Positions 54,304 through 62,708 are shown, counted from the first letter of the stretch. The stretch is DNA of 64,000 bases from an uncultured Agromyces sp. (GCA_913053875.1 CAJXGN010000014.1:1-64000); one strand, 5' to 3'. Numbers and translations are program-made. The notes: a model not told the origin generated them from the letters alone.

Positions 54304-55848
54304 ATGCCCGAATCCCCCGCAGAAGCAACCGAGGCAGCGACGGTGGGCGGTGCATCGAACCGGAAGCCCGGATCTCGGGGGCCGGTGACCCCCGAGTGGG
54401 AAGCGCCCTCGGGCGCGAGCGCCACCATGACGTGGGCGCCCGAGGGTCGCGAACCCATCTCGCTCACCGCGACCGCCGACTGGACGGTGCTGCGCCGAGA
54501 GGAGTCGCCCGCAGCCGAGGTCTTCGCCGTCTCCTATCTCGCCGACGACGCACCCGCCGAACGCCCGGTCACGTTCGTCTTCAACGGCGGACCGGGCGCC
54601 TCCTCCGCGTACCTGCACGTCGGGGCAATCGGCCCGCGCCGCGTCGTGCTGCCCGACGACGGCTCGACGGCGCGCATGCCGGTGCGCCTGGTCGACAACG
54701 ACGCCTCGTGGATCGCCGACACCGACCTGGTGTTCATCGATCCGGTCGGCACCGGGTTCTCGCGCCCCATCCCGCCGGAGCCGAACACGGGCACGGATGC
54801 GCCGACCTACTGGAGCTACGACCGCGACCTCGCGGCGATGCGCGAGTTCATCAGCCGCTGGCTGTCGCGCCATCGCCGGTGGTCGGCGCCGGTCTTCCTC
54901 GCCGGCGAGAGCTACGGCGGGTACCGCGTGGGGCGCCTCGCCTGGTCGCTGCCGACGGACGAGGGCGTGGGCCTCGCCGGTGCCGTGCTCATCTCTCCGG
55001 CGCTCGAGATCACCCCGCTGACCTTCACCGACTACGCCACCGACCCGTACGTCGACACGGTTCCGACCATGGCGGCGGGCGCGTTCCACCACGGGCGCTG
55101 CCGCGCGCCGGAAGCGGCGGACGGCGCCGAGGCGGTCGAGGCGGCAGCGGTCGCGTTCGCGACGACCGACTACGCGATGTTCCTGCTGCGGGGTGCGGCG
55201 GTGCCGGTCGAGGAACGGTCCGCCGTGCTCGCGCGCCTGGCCGACCTGGTCGGACTGGCCCCGGACGTGGTCGAGCACCTGCACGGACGCATCCGCATCG
55301 ACCGCTGGACCCGCGAGCTCCTCCGCGACCGCGGCGAGGTCGCGGGGCTGTACGACGTCACCCAGACCGTCGTCGATCCCTTCACCGACCGTGTGTCGTT
55401 CGAAGGCGGCGAGCACACCCTGGCGGGCTCCACGGCGGCGTTCACGATGGCGATCAACCACCTGCTGCGTGCCGAGATCGGCGTGGAGACCGACCGGCAG
55501 TACGCACTGCTCAGCGAGGAGGTGAACACGAAGTGGGCCACCGACGACGGCCACCACGCACTCGCCGCTCCTCCGGGAGCGGTCGACGACCTCCGCAGGG
55601 GCCTCACCCTCAACCCGCACCTGCAGGCGCTGATCGTGCACGGTCGCCACGACCTGGTGACGCCGCTCGACAGTTCGCGCCGGATCATCGACCTCATGCG
55701 CCTCGCGCCCGCCACCGGCGATCGCGTGAGCCTTCGTGCCTACGACGGCGGGCACATGTTCTACACGCTCAGCGACAGCCGGGCGGCCTTCACCGCCGAC
55801 GTTCGCGAGTTCTTCGCCGCGTGCCTGCCCGAGCGCGCAGCCGGATGA
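54304..55848 (+). CDS. Serine carboxypeptidase-like protein (peptidase S10)
   Basis: A 514-residue peptidase S10 family member with a complete triad: S203 in GESYGGY, D450 in HGRHDLVTP and H484 in GGHMFY. The oxyanion segment FNGGPGASS (residues 93-101) is also present. No signal peptide is evident, so this is one of the cytoplasmic bacterial S10 proteins, whose peptide or ester substrates are mostly unknown. AGGAGG lies 6 nt before the ATG; a TAGGCT box at 54260-54265 is a likely -10. Confidence 0.9.
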   Translation: MPESPAEATEAATVGGASNRKPGSRGPVTPEWEAPSGASATMTWAPEGREPISLTATADWTVLRREESPAAEVFAVSYLADDAPAERPVTFVFNGGPGASSAYLHVGAIGPRRVVLPDDGSTARMPVRLVDNDASWIADTDLVFIDPVGTGFSRPIPPEPNTGTDAPTYWSYDRDLAAMREFISRWLSRHRRWSAPVFLAGESYGGYRVGRLAWSLPTDEGVGLAGAVLISPALEITPLTFTDYATDPYVDTVPTMAAGAFHHGRCRAPEAADGAEAVEAAAVAFATTDYAMFLLRGAAVPVEERSAVLARLADLVGLAPDVVEHLHGRIRIDRWTRELLRDRGEVAGLYDVTQTVVDPFTDRVSFEGGEHTLAGSTAAFTMAINHLLRAEIGVETDRQYALLSEEVNTKWATDDGHHALAAPPGAVDDLRRGLTLNPHLQALIVHGRHDLVTPLDSSRRIIDLMRLAPATGDRVSLRAYDGGHMFYTLSDSRAAFTADVREFFAACLPERAAG

Positions 55849-55893
55849 TCGTGAACGGTCTGAGCTGACTCGGGATGCCCCGGGCCGCGGCCA

Positions 55894-56349
55894 TCATTCG
55901 CGGAGTTCGCAGTGTTCGACATCGGCGAAGAGCATGAGCATGCCCTGATTCGCCCAGGTCCATTCGTCGTGCCGCATCGATCGCAGGTCGAAGACGCCGG
56001 ACACCGTGCGCTCGTCGGTTCCAGTCACCGTGAAGAAGAGGCGATCCCAGTCGTCGGCTGAGGGAACCGCCCCGAAGTCGAGCACCGTACCTTCTTCGAG
56101 CCTGCCCGGGAGCGTGTCCGGGGTTGCTGTCGTCGGCGGAGCGTCGCTCCCCCGTACGTTGTACTGCATCTCCGCCGACGCCACCGCTTCGAGCGTCTCG
56201 CATATCGCGACGTCCAGCGTGCCGTCTGCATTGAGCCGGACGGCGGTTCGGTCCAGGTACTGACACGCGGTGAGGGATCCGAGCAGTGCGGTCATCGCTG
56301 CGGTCGCGCCCAGCACGCGCCCGGCACGACGGCGGACAGTCGATGGCAT
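55894..56349 (-). CDS. Putative lipoprotein, function unknown
   Basis: A 151-residue protein with a signal peptide and lipobox SLTAC (cysteine near residue 29). The mature part is acidic with WDRLFFTVTGTDERTVSGVFDL; no family is recognised. Its promoter is leaderless: TAGCCT on the minus strand (56356-56361) lies 6 nt from the ATG. Composition is less GC-rich than the neighbours. Confidence 0.75.
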   Translation of the reverse strand: MPSTVRRRAGRVLGATAAMTALLGSLTACQYLDRTAVRLNADGTLDVAICETLEAVASAEMQYNVRGSDAPPTTATPDTLPGRLEEGTVLDFGAVPSADDWDRLFFTVTGTDERTVSGVFDLRSMRHDEWTWANQGMLMLFADVEHCELRE

Positions 56350-56355
56350 CTCGAC

Positions 56356-56361
56356 AGGCTA
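56356..56361 (-). promoter_or_regulatory. -10 box of the lipoprotein gene (leaderless)
   Basis: TAGCCT on the minus strand, 6 nt from the ATG at 56349. Confidence 0.55.
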
Positions 56362-56411
56362 GTCAGCGCATCTCGCTCTCTCGGTAACGATCCGGCATCT
56401 CGCCCGAACTG

Positions 56412-56461
56412 TTGACAGCACACCCGGCGCGGCCTATCGTACAACCAAATGGTTGTACGAT
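56412..56461 (+). promoter_or_regulatory. Promoter and perfect operator of arsR-SRPBCC
   Basis: TTGACA (56412-56417), 17 nt, TATCGT (56435-56440) is a near-consensus promoter. A perfect 12-bp inverted repeat, ATCGTACAACCA (56436-56447) and TGGTTGTACGAT (56450-56461), covers the -10 box and the start codon (ATG 56449). The spacing from TATCGT to ATG is 8 nt, so the mRNA is leaderless and a bound regulator would block both polymerase and, in effect, the start. Confidence 0.8.
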
Positions 56462-56811
56462 ATGAACTGACGGATGCTGAGACCGACCGTGTGTTCCACG
56501 CGCTCGCCGCGGCCACGCGGCGCGACATCCTTCGCCGCACCGCGGTGGAGGAGCAGTCGGTGTCGCAGCTCGCGGCCGACTACGACATGTCGTTCGCGGC
56601 CGTGCAGAAGCACGTCGCCGTGCTCGAGGAGGCACGGCTCGTCATCAAGCGCGCGGAAGGACGGGAGCGGCTCGTGCGTGCCGACCCGACCGTGATCGCG
56701 CGCGTCCGTGCACTGCTGGCGCAGTACGAGGACCTCTGGCGCGGCCGCATCGACCGGCTCGACGCGCTGCTGGCGGAGCATCCGTCATCTGATTCCACCG
56801 AAAGGGACTGA
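56449..56811 (+). CDS. ArsR-family transcriptional regulator
   Basis: A 120-residue winged-helix repressor: ALAAATRRDILRRTAVEEQSV, then the recognition helix DMSFAAVQKHVAVLEEARLV. No cysteine metal site is present, so it is of the non-metal group often paired with SRPBCC/AHSA1 proteins. The perfect operator on its own promoter supports autorepression. The next gene starts one base after its stop. Confidence 0.92.
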   Translation: MVVRYELTDAETDRVFHALAAATRRDILRRTAVEEQSVSQLAADYDMSFAAVQKHVAVLEEARLVIKRAEGRERLVRADPTVIARVRALLAQYEDLWRGRIDRLDALLAEHPSSDSTERD

Positions 56812-56812
56812 C

Positions 56813-57793
56813 ATGCCCACCATCGACATCACCTCGGATCCCGAGGCGCTGACCATGACCGTCGTCGCCGAGTTCGACGCGCCGGTCGAGCGGCTCTGGG
56901 CGATCTACACCGACCCGCGCCAGCTCGATCGCTTCTGGGGCCCGCCCGGGTGGCCGGCGACGTTCTCGGAGTACGACCTGTCCGTCGGCGGCCACGCCCA
57001 CTACGCCATGAACGGCCCGCGCGGCGAGCTCTCGCGCGGCACGTGGGAGTTCCTCGCCATCGAGGAGCCGCACCGCCTCGAGGTGCTCGACGCATTCGCC
57101 GACGAGAGCGGGGCCCCGATCGAGGGCATGCCGGCGATGCGTATGGTCTTCACGTTCGAGGAGTCAGGCGCCGGAACGCGCATGCGCACCGTCAGCCACT
57201 TCACCTCGGTCGAGGCGCTCGAACAGGTCATCGAGATGGGCGCGGTCGAGGGCACGCGCCTGGCCATGGGCCAGATCGAGCGCGTGCTGCACGACCTGCG
57301 CGAGTACTCGCAGGGCAAGGGCACACAGACCGAGGTGCTCACCGACCAGCACGTGCGCATCACGCGTCTCGTCGATGGCCCGCGCGACCTCGTCTGGCGC
57401 GCACACACCGACCCCGAACTCATGAAGCAGTGGCTGCTCGGGCCCGACGGCTGGGCGATGACCGAATGCGAGATGCCGTCGTCGGCGCCCGGCCCGTACC
57501 GCTACGCGTGGGCGCCGGTCGACGGCGGCGAGGGCGAGCCGTTCGGGTTCGACGGCGAGGTGACGCTCATGGAGTCGCCGCGCCGCATGGTCTCGACCGA
57601 GCACATGACCGGCACCGACTACCCGCCGACCCTCAACGACCTCCAGCTCTACGAGGAGGACGGCGCGACCCTCATCACCCTGCTCATCGAGTACCCCGAC
57701 GCGGCGACCCGCGACATGGTGCTCGCGACCGGCATGACCGACGGCATGGAGGCGAGCTACGCCCGACTCGAGCGCGAGCTGCTCGCGGTGTAG
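56813..57793 (+). CDS. SRPBCC-family protein with two AHSA1-like domains
   Basis: A 326-residue protein of two consecutive START/AHSA1-like domains: MTVVAEFDAPVERLWAIYTD begins the first, and VRITRLVDGPRDLVWRAHTD (about residue 180) the second. Each would provide a hydrophobic ligand cavity. The family is usually a single domain; the duplication is unusual. It is co-transcribed with the ArsR regulator, a common pairing in actinobacteria whose ligand is unknown. Confidence 0.9.
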   Translation: MPTIDITSDPEALTMTVVAEFDAPVERLWAIYTDPRQLDRFWGPPGWPATFSEYDLSVGGHAHYAMNGPRGELSRGTWEFLAIEEPHRLEVLDAFADESGAPIEGMPAMRMVFTFEESGAGTRMRTVSHFTSVEALEQVIEMGAVEGTRLAMGQIERVLHDLREYSQGKGTQTEVLTDQHVRITRLVDGPRDLVWRAHTDPELMKQWLLGPDGWAMTECEMPSSAPGPYRYAWAPVDGGEGEPFGFDGEVTLMESPRRMVSTEHMTGTDYPPTLNDLQLYEEDGATLITLLIEYPDAATRDMVLATGMTDGMEASYARLERELLAV

Positions 57794-57903
57794 GCGAGCG
57801 GATGCCCCTGAGCCATCGCACGTGACGGCGGGGCGCAGTACGGTGGGGCCCGCGGCCGGCGACGTGCCGGGTGCGGGCCCTCACCGTGTGCGAAGGGGTA
57901 CTC

Positions 57904-58575
57904 ATGGGCGATCCGAACGAACTGCAGACCATCTCCGGCGCCGAGTTCCGGCGGGCGCCGGGGGTTGCCGACTGGCGGATGACCGCCTCCGGTGGGCCGC
58001 AGGCGGTGTTCACCGCGACCTCGCTCGCCGATGCGGCGCGCCTCGTCGAACCTGTCGTCGCCGCAGCCGAGCGCTTCGGCATCCTCCCCGACATCGACCT
58101 CCGTCCTGAGGGCGTCGTCGTGGGCATCCCCGACCGCGACTTCGCGGGCATACCCGCGTCGGCGACGGAGTTCGCGGCGGAGGTGTCTCGGGCCGCTGCC
58201 GAGCTGGGGCTCACCGCGGATCCATCGCTCGTGCAGTCCGTGGGCATCTACGTCGCGCAGCACTCGCAGGTCGATGCGCGTCCGTTCTTCCTGGCCGCGC
58301 TCGGCTACGAACCGTTGGGCGACACCGACGCCGTCGACCCGCTGCGCCGCGGCCCCCAACTCGCCTTCAACCCCATCACCGGCGACGCCGCGGCTCGTGG
58401 CCGCACGCACTTCGACGTCTACGTACCCGCCGACCAGGCGCAGGCGCGGGTAGATGCCGCCCTCGCCGCCGGGGGTCGGCTCGCCGACGGCTCCAACCCG
58501 CCGTACTGGTGGTCGCTCGCCTCCCCCGACAACCACGGCGTCGACATCGCGCCGTGGAGCGACCTCGCCGACTGA
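57904..58575 (+). CDS. Pterin-dehydratase-like / VOC (glyoxalase-like) fusion protein
   Basis: A 223-residue protein. The first 85 residues resemble pterin-4a-carbinolamine dehydratase (PAAERFGILPDIDLRPEGVVVGI-like text), but the catalytic histidine pair of that family (HHPD) is replaced by ILPD, so the domain is probably inactive. The second half is a VOC/glyoxalase-type domain (about 110-220: FFLAALGYEPLGDTDAVDP, RTHFDVYVPADQAQARVDAAL, SPDNHGVDIAPW). ATG 57904 has GAAGGGG upstream. Role unknown. Confidence 0.78.
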   Translation: MGDPNELQTISGAEFRRAPGVADWRMTASGGPQAVFTATSLADAARLVEPVVAAAERFGILPDIDLRPEGVVVGIPDRDFAGIPASATEFAAEVSRAAAELGLTADPSLVQSVGIYVAQHSQVDARPFFLAALGYEPLGDTDAVDPLRRGPQLAFNPITGDAAARGRTHFDVYVPADQAQARVDAALAAGGRLADGSNPPYWWSLASPDNHGVDIAPWSDLAD

Positions 58576-58601
58576 CGGCGTCTGCGGTCAGAATCGTGCC
58601 C

Positions 58602-59207
58602 GTGAGTACGGACGACGAGCACCTCGAGACGCTGCGGACCTACGAGGCGCACGCGGAACGGTACGTCGAGCGCACGTCGTTCGCACGCTCACCGCTCGTC
58701 GACGATCTCCTCAGACTGACCGCTCCCGGCGCGGACGTGCTGGAGCTCGGATCAGGCCCGGGACGGGACGCGGCGGCGCTCGAAGCGGCGGGCCTGCGCG
58801 TGGATCGTACGGACGGCACGCAGGCTTTCGTCGACCTGCAGCGGAGGGCCGGGCATCGGGCGCGAGTGCTGGACGTGCACGCCGACGACTTCGGCGGCCC
58901 GTTCGACGCGGTCTTCGCGAACGCCGTGCTGCTCCACGTCGGGCGCGATCGCCTCGCGGGCGTCCTGGGAGTGGCCCGCGCGGCGACCCGTCCCGGCGGT
59001 GTACTGACCGCGTCATTCAAGAAAGGATCGGGCGCCGGCTGGTCGACGCAGAAGCTCGACTCCCTCAGGCACTTCACCTACTGGCGCGAGGACGACCTGA
59101 CCGCGGTGCTCGTCGCCGCCGGATGGTCGCCGATCAGCGTCACCGACACGACCGCCGCGCACTCCGCCGAGCAGTGGATCACCGCGCTCGCGCGCAACGC
59201 GGGATGA
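58602..59207 (+). CDS. Class I SAM-dependent methyltransferase
   Basis: A 201-residue Rossmann methyltransferase: motif I VLELGSGPGRDAAALEAAGL, motif II VDRTDGTQAFVDLQ, and FDAVFANAVLLHVGRDRL and GGVLTASFKKGSG follow in order. The GTG at 58602 is chosen; GTG 58596 is an alternative and neither has a strong ribosome site. The WSTQKLDSLRHFTYW stretch is typical of the UbiE/Tehb-like group. Substrate unknown. Confidence 0.85.
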   Translation: MSTDDEHLETLRTYEAHAERYVERTSFARSPLVDDLLRLTAPGADVLELGSGPGRDAAALEAAGLRVDRTDGTQAFVDLQRRAGHRARVLDVHADDFGGPFDAVFANAVLLHVGRDRLAGVLGVARAATRPGGVLTASFKKGSGAGWSTQKLDSLRHFTYWREDDLTAVLVAAGWSPISVTDTTAAHSAEQWITALARNAG

Positions 59208-59289
59208 GGATGCCGGGAGTCGACTCCATGGATTGACGACCGGCACATCGATGGAGCCGAAGACCTGTCCCTCCGGCACGTTGATCGCC

Positions 59290-59655
59290 TCAACGCCGCC
59301 GGGTCGCTCGTGCAGCAGCATCGTGTCCTCCGAGCAGGTACAGGCCTGCCGCCACCGCACCGACCAGTCCGCTCATGATCGACAACGTGTCGGACGTCTC
59401 GAAGTCGACGCGGAACGCCAGGCCGATTCCAGCGAGCACGGATGCGGCAGCCGCCGTGATTCCCGCACGGAAGATCCATGGGGCTGCAGCCTCGTGCGCG
59501 CGAGTCCAGGTCACGTCCGACTCGCGGGAGTACCCCTGCAGTCCGAGATACGGGTTGCGCGGGAAGCGATTCGCCCGAATCAGGATGACCTGGATGGCGC
59601 ACACGATCGCGCCGAGTCCGAATCCGCCGGACAGGACGACGAGCAGATAGTTCAA
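59290..59655 (-). CDS. SdpI-family membrane protein
   Basis: A 121-residue protein with three membrane segments (about 1-22, 57-77, 90-115) and the SdpI signature RNPYLGLQGYSRESDVTWTRAHEAAAPW in the first cytoplasmic loop. In Bacillus, SdpI gives immunity to a killing peptide; in actinobacteria the family is widespread with unknown roles. The TTG start has GGGAGGAG 7 nt upstream; in-frame ATGs upstream would add a poorly conserved basic extension. Confidence 0.83.
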   Translation of the reverse strand: MNYLLVVLSGGFGLGAIVCAIQVILIRANRFPRNPYLGLQGYSRESDVTWTRAHEAAAPWIFRAGITAAAASVLAGIGLAFRVDFETSDTLSIMSGLVGAVAAGLYLLGGHDAAARATRRR

Positions 59656-59837
59656 CGAGTCTCCTCCCGGGCATCGCGCATCGAAGCGGAACTCCACCCT
59701 TGCATGCGGCATCCGCAGATCAGGCGCATGTGCGACACAGCTGTGGATCAGGGCGCTCGCGACCCGCGGGCTCGGATGCCCGGGACACCGTGCAGGTGCC
59801 GAAGGACCCCGCGTCGTGTGGCAAAGTCTACAAAGTG

Positions 59838-60191
59838 ATGCGTCGAATGAAGGGCACACGCCCCGCCTGGACGGTCTTCGCAGTCTTCGCGACGATGGCA
59901 GCCCTCTCCGCGTGCTCAACTCAGCCGACTGAACAGCGCGGGCCGCAGGCGATCGTCGGATGGTCGAACGGCGGCGACGAGTTGATCGTGTACGTCGGAA
60001 CCTGTCACGGTGATCCCGAAGCGACGGTCGTCGAGGACGACGAAATGGTGACCGTCACCGTCGAGTCGACCCTGCATGATCCGGGCGATGCCTGCCAGGA
60101 CATCCTTCGCGTCGCACTCGAGACCCGACTGGGCGACCGCACACTGATCGACGGAGTGACCGGAGAGACACCCCCTGGCATGGAGGGCTAG
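59838..60191 (+). CDS. Putative small lipoprotein, function unknown
   Basis: A 117-residue protein with a signal peptide and lipobox LSAC (cysteine near residue 24). The mature part is acidic (VEDDEMVTVTVESTLHDPGDACQD) with two cysteines, VGTCHGD and DACQD, that could form a disulfide. No family is recognised. ATG 59838; a GTG directly before it is also possible. Codon use is less GC-biased than in its neighbours. Confidence 0.7.
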   Translation: MRRMKGTRPAWTVFAVFATMAALSACSTQPTEQRGPQAIVGWSNGGDELIVYVGTCHGDPEATVVEDDEMVTVTVESTLHDPGDACQDILRVALETRLGDRTLIDGVTGETPPGMEG

Positions 60192-60244
60192 CCGCTCGGC
60201 GGACGGGAACCACTCCGTCAGACCACGTCCTCGAAGCTTCTCGG

Positions 60245-60547
60245 CTACGCGACCTTCAGCGGCGTGATCGAAGCAATCTGCGCCCCCGCCAGATCCTCCG
60301 CACGGTCGAGCTCGTAGTGACTCTGCAAGTTGATCCAGAACTCCGCCGACGTGCCGAAGTACTTCGCAAGCCGAAGTGCGGTGTCGGCTGTGATCCCGCG
60401 CTTGCCGTGCACGATCTCGTTGATGCGGCGCGGCGGCACACCGATGGCGACGGCGAGCCTGTTCTGCGTGATGTCGAAGCCCTTGATGAAGTCCTCCATG
60501 AGGACCTCACCCGGATGAATCGGGGGAATCTTGTCAGTGATAGTCAA
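60245..60547 (-). CDS. higA: HigA-type antitoxin
   Basis: A 100-residue XRE-family protein with the HigA signature IPPIHPGEVLMEDFIKGFDI and KRGITADTALRLAKYFGTSAEFWINLQ. It is the DNA-binding antitoxin and likely autorepressor of the pair. The TTG start at 60547 has GGAGGTGGAGA upstream and lies inside the last codons of higB (14-nt overlap), so it is made after the toxin by coupled translation. Confidence 0.93.
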   Translation of the reverse strand: MTITDKIPPIHPGEVLMEDFIKGFDITQNRLAVAIGVPPRRINEIVHGKRGITADTALRLAKYFGTSAEFWINLQSHYELDRAEDLAGAQIASITPLKVA

Positions 60548-60815
60548 CGATCTCCACCTCCTCTGGCCCAGCATCGGTCCACACGAAGCAGATCCGCCAC
60601 GGGTCGTTGATTCTGATGCTGTGCTGCCCGGCACGATCGCCTTTCAGCGCCTCGAGCCGATTACCGGGCGGGAGCCGGAGGTCATCCAGCACCTGCGCGG
60701 AACCCACCTGACGCAACTTCCGAAGCGCTGTCGAGTGGATCCGAGGATCAATCGATGGCACACGGTCACGACGCCACAGACGTTCGGTGTCCTTGCTCCC
60801 GAACGACCTGATCAC
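60534..60815 (-). CDS. higB: HigB/RelE-type toxin
   Basis: A 93-residue RelE-superfamily mRNA interferase: ALRKLRQVGSAQVLDDLRLPPGNRLEALKGDRAGQHSIRINDPWRICF is the usual HigB core, with the basic and aromatic residues of the active centre near the C-terminus (NDPWRICFVWTDAGPEEVEIVDYH). Toxin-first order is typical of higBA. The GTG start at 60815 is leaderless: TATACA lies 8 nt upstream on the minus strand (60824-60829). CGTTAT occurs twice, 16 nt apart, in the promoter region and may be part of the HigA operator. Confidence 0.92.
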   Translation of the reverse strand: MIRSFGSKDTERLWRRDRVPSIDPRIHSTALRKLRQVGSAQVLDDLRLPPGNRLEALKGDRAGQHSIRINDPWRICFVWTDAGPEEVEIVDYH

Positions 60816-60823
60816 ACGAGCAT

Positions 60824-60847
60824 TGTATAACGTGATGCGTCAATAAC
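60824..60847 (-). promoter_or_regulatory. Promoter region of higBA
   Basis: Minus-strand -10 box TATACA (60824-60829), 8 nt from the GTG start, overlapped by two CGTTAT repeats, one continuing into the -10 box. No clear -35. The repeated hexamer is a candidate HigA site. Confidence 0.45.
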
Positions 60848-60848
60848 G

Positions 60849-61922
60849 CTAGACGTTAAACCGGAACTCCACCACGTCGCCGTCGGTCATCACGTAGTCC
60901 TTGCCCTCCATGCGGGCCTTGCCGCGCGAGCGGGCCTCAGCGACCGAGCCGGCGTCGACCAAGTCGTCGAACGAGATGACCTCGGCCTTGATGAACCCCT
61001 TCTCGAAGTCGGTGTGGATCACGCCGGCCGCCTGCGGCGCCTTCGCGCCCTTCGGGATCGTCCAGGCGCGCGACTCCTTCGGGCCGGCGGTGAGGTAGGT
61101 CTGCAGGCCGAGCGTGTCGAAGCCGATGCGCGCGAGCTGGTCGAGGCCCGACTCCTCCTGACCCGTCGAGGCGAGCAGCTCTGCGGCGTCCTCGGGGTCG
61201 AGGTCGATCAGCTCCGACTCGATCTTCGCGTCGAGGAAGACCGCCTCGGCCGGGGCCACGAGCGCGGCGAGCTCGGCCTTGCGCGCAGCATCCGTCAGCA
61301 CCGCCTCGTCGACGTTGAAGACGTAGATGAACGGCTTCGCGGTGAGCAGGCCCAGCTCGCGGATCGGGGTCAGGTCGACGGATGCCGCAGAGAGCGGCGT
61401 GCCACGCTGCAGCACCTCGAGCGCCTCCTGCGCCGCCGCGAGCACCGAGGGGTCGAGCTTGCGCCCCTTGACCTCCTTCTCGTAGCGCGTGATGGCGCGC
61501 TCGAGGGTCTCGAGATCGGCGAGGATCAGCTCGGCGTTGATCGTCTCCATGTCGTTCTTCGGGTCGACGGCGCCGTCGACGTGCACGACATCGGTGTCCT
61601 CGAAGCCGCGCACGACCTGCGCGATGGCGTCGGCCTCGCGGATGTTCGCGAGGAACTTGTTGCCGAGGCCCTCGCCCTCGCTCGCGCCGCGCACGATGCC
61701 GGCGATGTCGACGAACGACACCGTCGCGGGCAGGATCCGCTCCGAGCCGAAGATGCCCGCGAGCACCTCGAGGCGCGGGTCGGGCAGGTTGACGACGCCG
61801 ATGTTCGGCTCGATCGTCGCGAACGGGTAGTTCGCCGCGAGCACGCCGTTCTTGGTGAGCGCGTTGAAGAGGGTCGACTTGCCGACGTTCGGGAGCCCGA
61901 CGATTCCGATGGTGAGTGCCAC
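60849..61922 (-). CDS. ychF: Redox-regulated ATPase YchF (OLA1 family)
   Basis: A 357-residue universally conserved P-loop ATPase of the Obg-related family. The nucleotide-binding motifs are GLPNVGKST (8-16), VSFVDIAGIVRGASEGEGLG and VFNVDEA, with a coiled-coil insert and C-terminal TGS-like domain (VIHTDFEKGFIKAEVISFDDL, REVPVEGKDYV-like end). It binds ribosomes and is involved in stress responses. The GTG start is 8 nt from a minus-strand TAGACT box (61931-61936), so the mRNA is probably leaderless. Confidence 0.96.
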   Translation of the reverse strand: MALTIGIVGLPNVGKSTLFNALTKNGVLAANYPFATIEPNIGVVNLPDPRLEVLAGIFGSERILPATVSFVDIAGIVRGASEGEGLGNKFLANIREADAIAQVVRGFEDTDVVHVDGAVDPKNDMETINAELILADLETLERAITRYEKEVKGRKLDPSVLAAAQEALEVLQRGTPLSAASVDLTPIRELGLLTAKPFIYVFNVDEAVLTDAARKAELAALVAPAEAVFLDAKIESELIDLDPEDAAELLASTGQEESGLDQLARIGFDTLGLQTYLTAGPKESRAWTIPKGAKAPQAAGVIHTDFEKGFIKAEVISFDDLVDAGSVAEARSRGKARMEGKDYVMTDGDVVEFRFNV

Positions 61923-61930
61923 GGGCGACC

Positions 61931-61936
61931 AGTCTA
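61931..61936 (-). promoter_or_regulatory. -10 box of ychF (leaderless)
   Basis: TAGACT on the minus strand, 8 nt from the GTG start. Confidence 0.5.
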
Positions 61937-62002
61937 CGTGGGCGTGCGCGTGCGCTCGCGCGCGAGGGCGGGCGGATGCTCCGAGGCATCCGCTCGCCCC
62001 GA

Positions 62003-62614
62003 TCACACCGCGTCGACGCGCCAACGCATGAGTACGTTGCCCGACTCGGGCCACGCCCGGGTCTCGAGCAGCTTCAGGGCGACCGGTGGGCGCGCGTCGA
62101 ACAGCGGCACGCCCGACCCGGCGATGAGCGGGAACGTCACGAGGTGCAGCTCGTCGACGAGCCCCTGCCCCATGAGGTGGTTCCAGAGCACGCGGCCGAG
62201 CAGCACGAGGATGCCTCCCCCATCGCCGGCCTTGAGCCTGCGCACCTCCTCGGCGGCGCCGGCGACCGGCACGGTCCGCGTGTTCGGGTAGGGCGCCAGG
62301 TCCTCCTCGGTGATCGTGTCGGAGACGACGACCTTCTCGACCTCGGCGAACCGCGCGGCGAACTCGCGCCGGATGTCGGTGGCATCCGGGGCATCCGCCA
62401 CCCCCGCCCAGTAGGAGAGGTTGCCGAGCGCGGAGCGCCGGCCGCTGAGCAGCAGTGTGTCGGACTCGCGCAGCAGCGACGTCGTGTAGTGGTCGAACGA
62501 GTCGGCACCGCGGTAGTCGGGGTGCTGGTGCGCGAAGAACGACGCGATGTCGTGGTCGTCGTCCTCGTAGCGGCCGTCGACGGTGGTGAAGTTGCACACG
62601 GTGAGCGTCCTCAT
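62003..62614 (-). CDS. Dihydrofolate-reductase-like (RibD_C) protein
   Basis: A 203-residue protein of the RibD C-terminal/DHFR-like family: FTTVDGRYEDDDHD near the N-terminus, DTLLLSGRRSALGNLSYW, KAGDGGGILVLLGRVLWNHLM and LVDELHLVTFPLIAGSGVPLFD all match. Most such proteins are uncharacterised NADPH-dependent reductases, not true DHFR. A minus-strand TAGCGT box (62622-62627) lies 7 nt from the ATG, so the message is probably leaderless. Divergent from the lipoprotein gene. Confidence 0.88.
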   Translation of the reverse strand: MRTLTVCNFTTVDGRYEDDDHDIASFFAHQHPDYRGADSFDHYTTSLLRESDTLLLSGRRSALGNLSYWAGVADAPDATDIRREFAARFAEVEKVVVSDTITEEDLAPYPNTRTVPVAGAAEEVRRLKAGDGGGILVLLGRVLWNHLMGQGLVDELHLVTFPLIAGSGVPLFDARPPVALKLLETRAWPESGNVLMRWRVDAV

Positions 62615-62621
62615 GACGCGC

Positions 62622-62627
62622 ACGCTA
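62622..62627 (-). promoter_or_regulatory. -10 box of the DHFR-like gene (leaderless)
   Basis: TAGCGT on the minus strand, 7 nt from the ATG at 62614. Confidence 0.5.
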
Positions 62628-62708
62628 CTCGGCGCGCCCGACACGGCGGTCGGCGTCCGGTTCTCCACAGCCCCGTCACAGCCCGCGCACAGGCACGAGA
62701 ATCGACGG

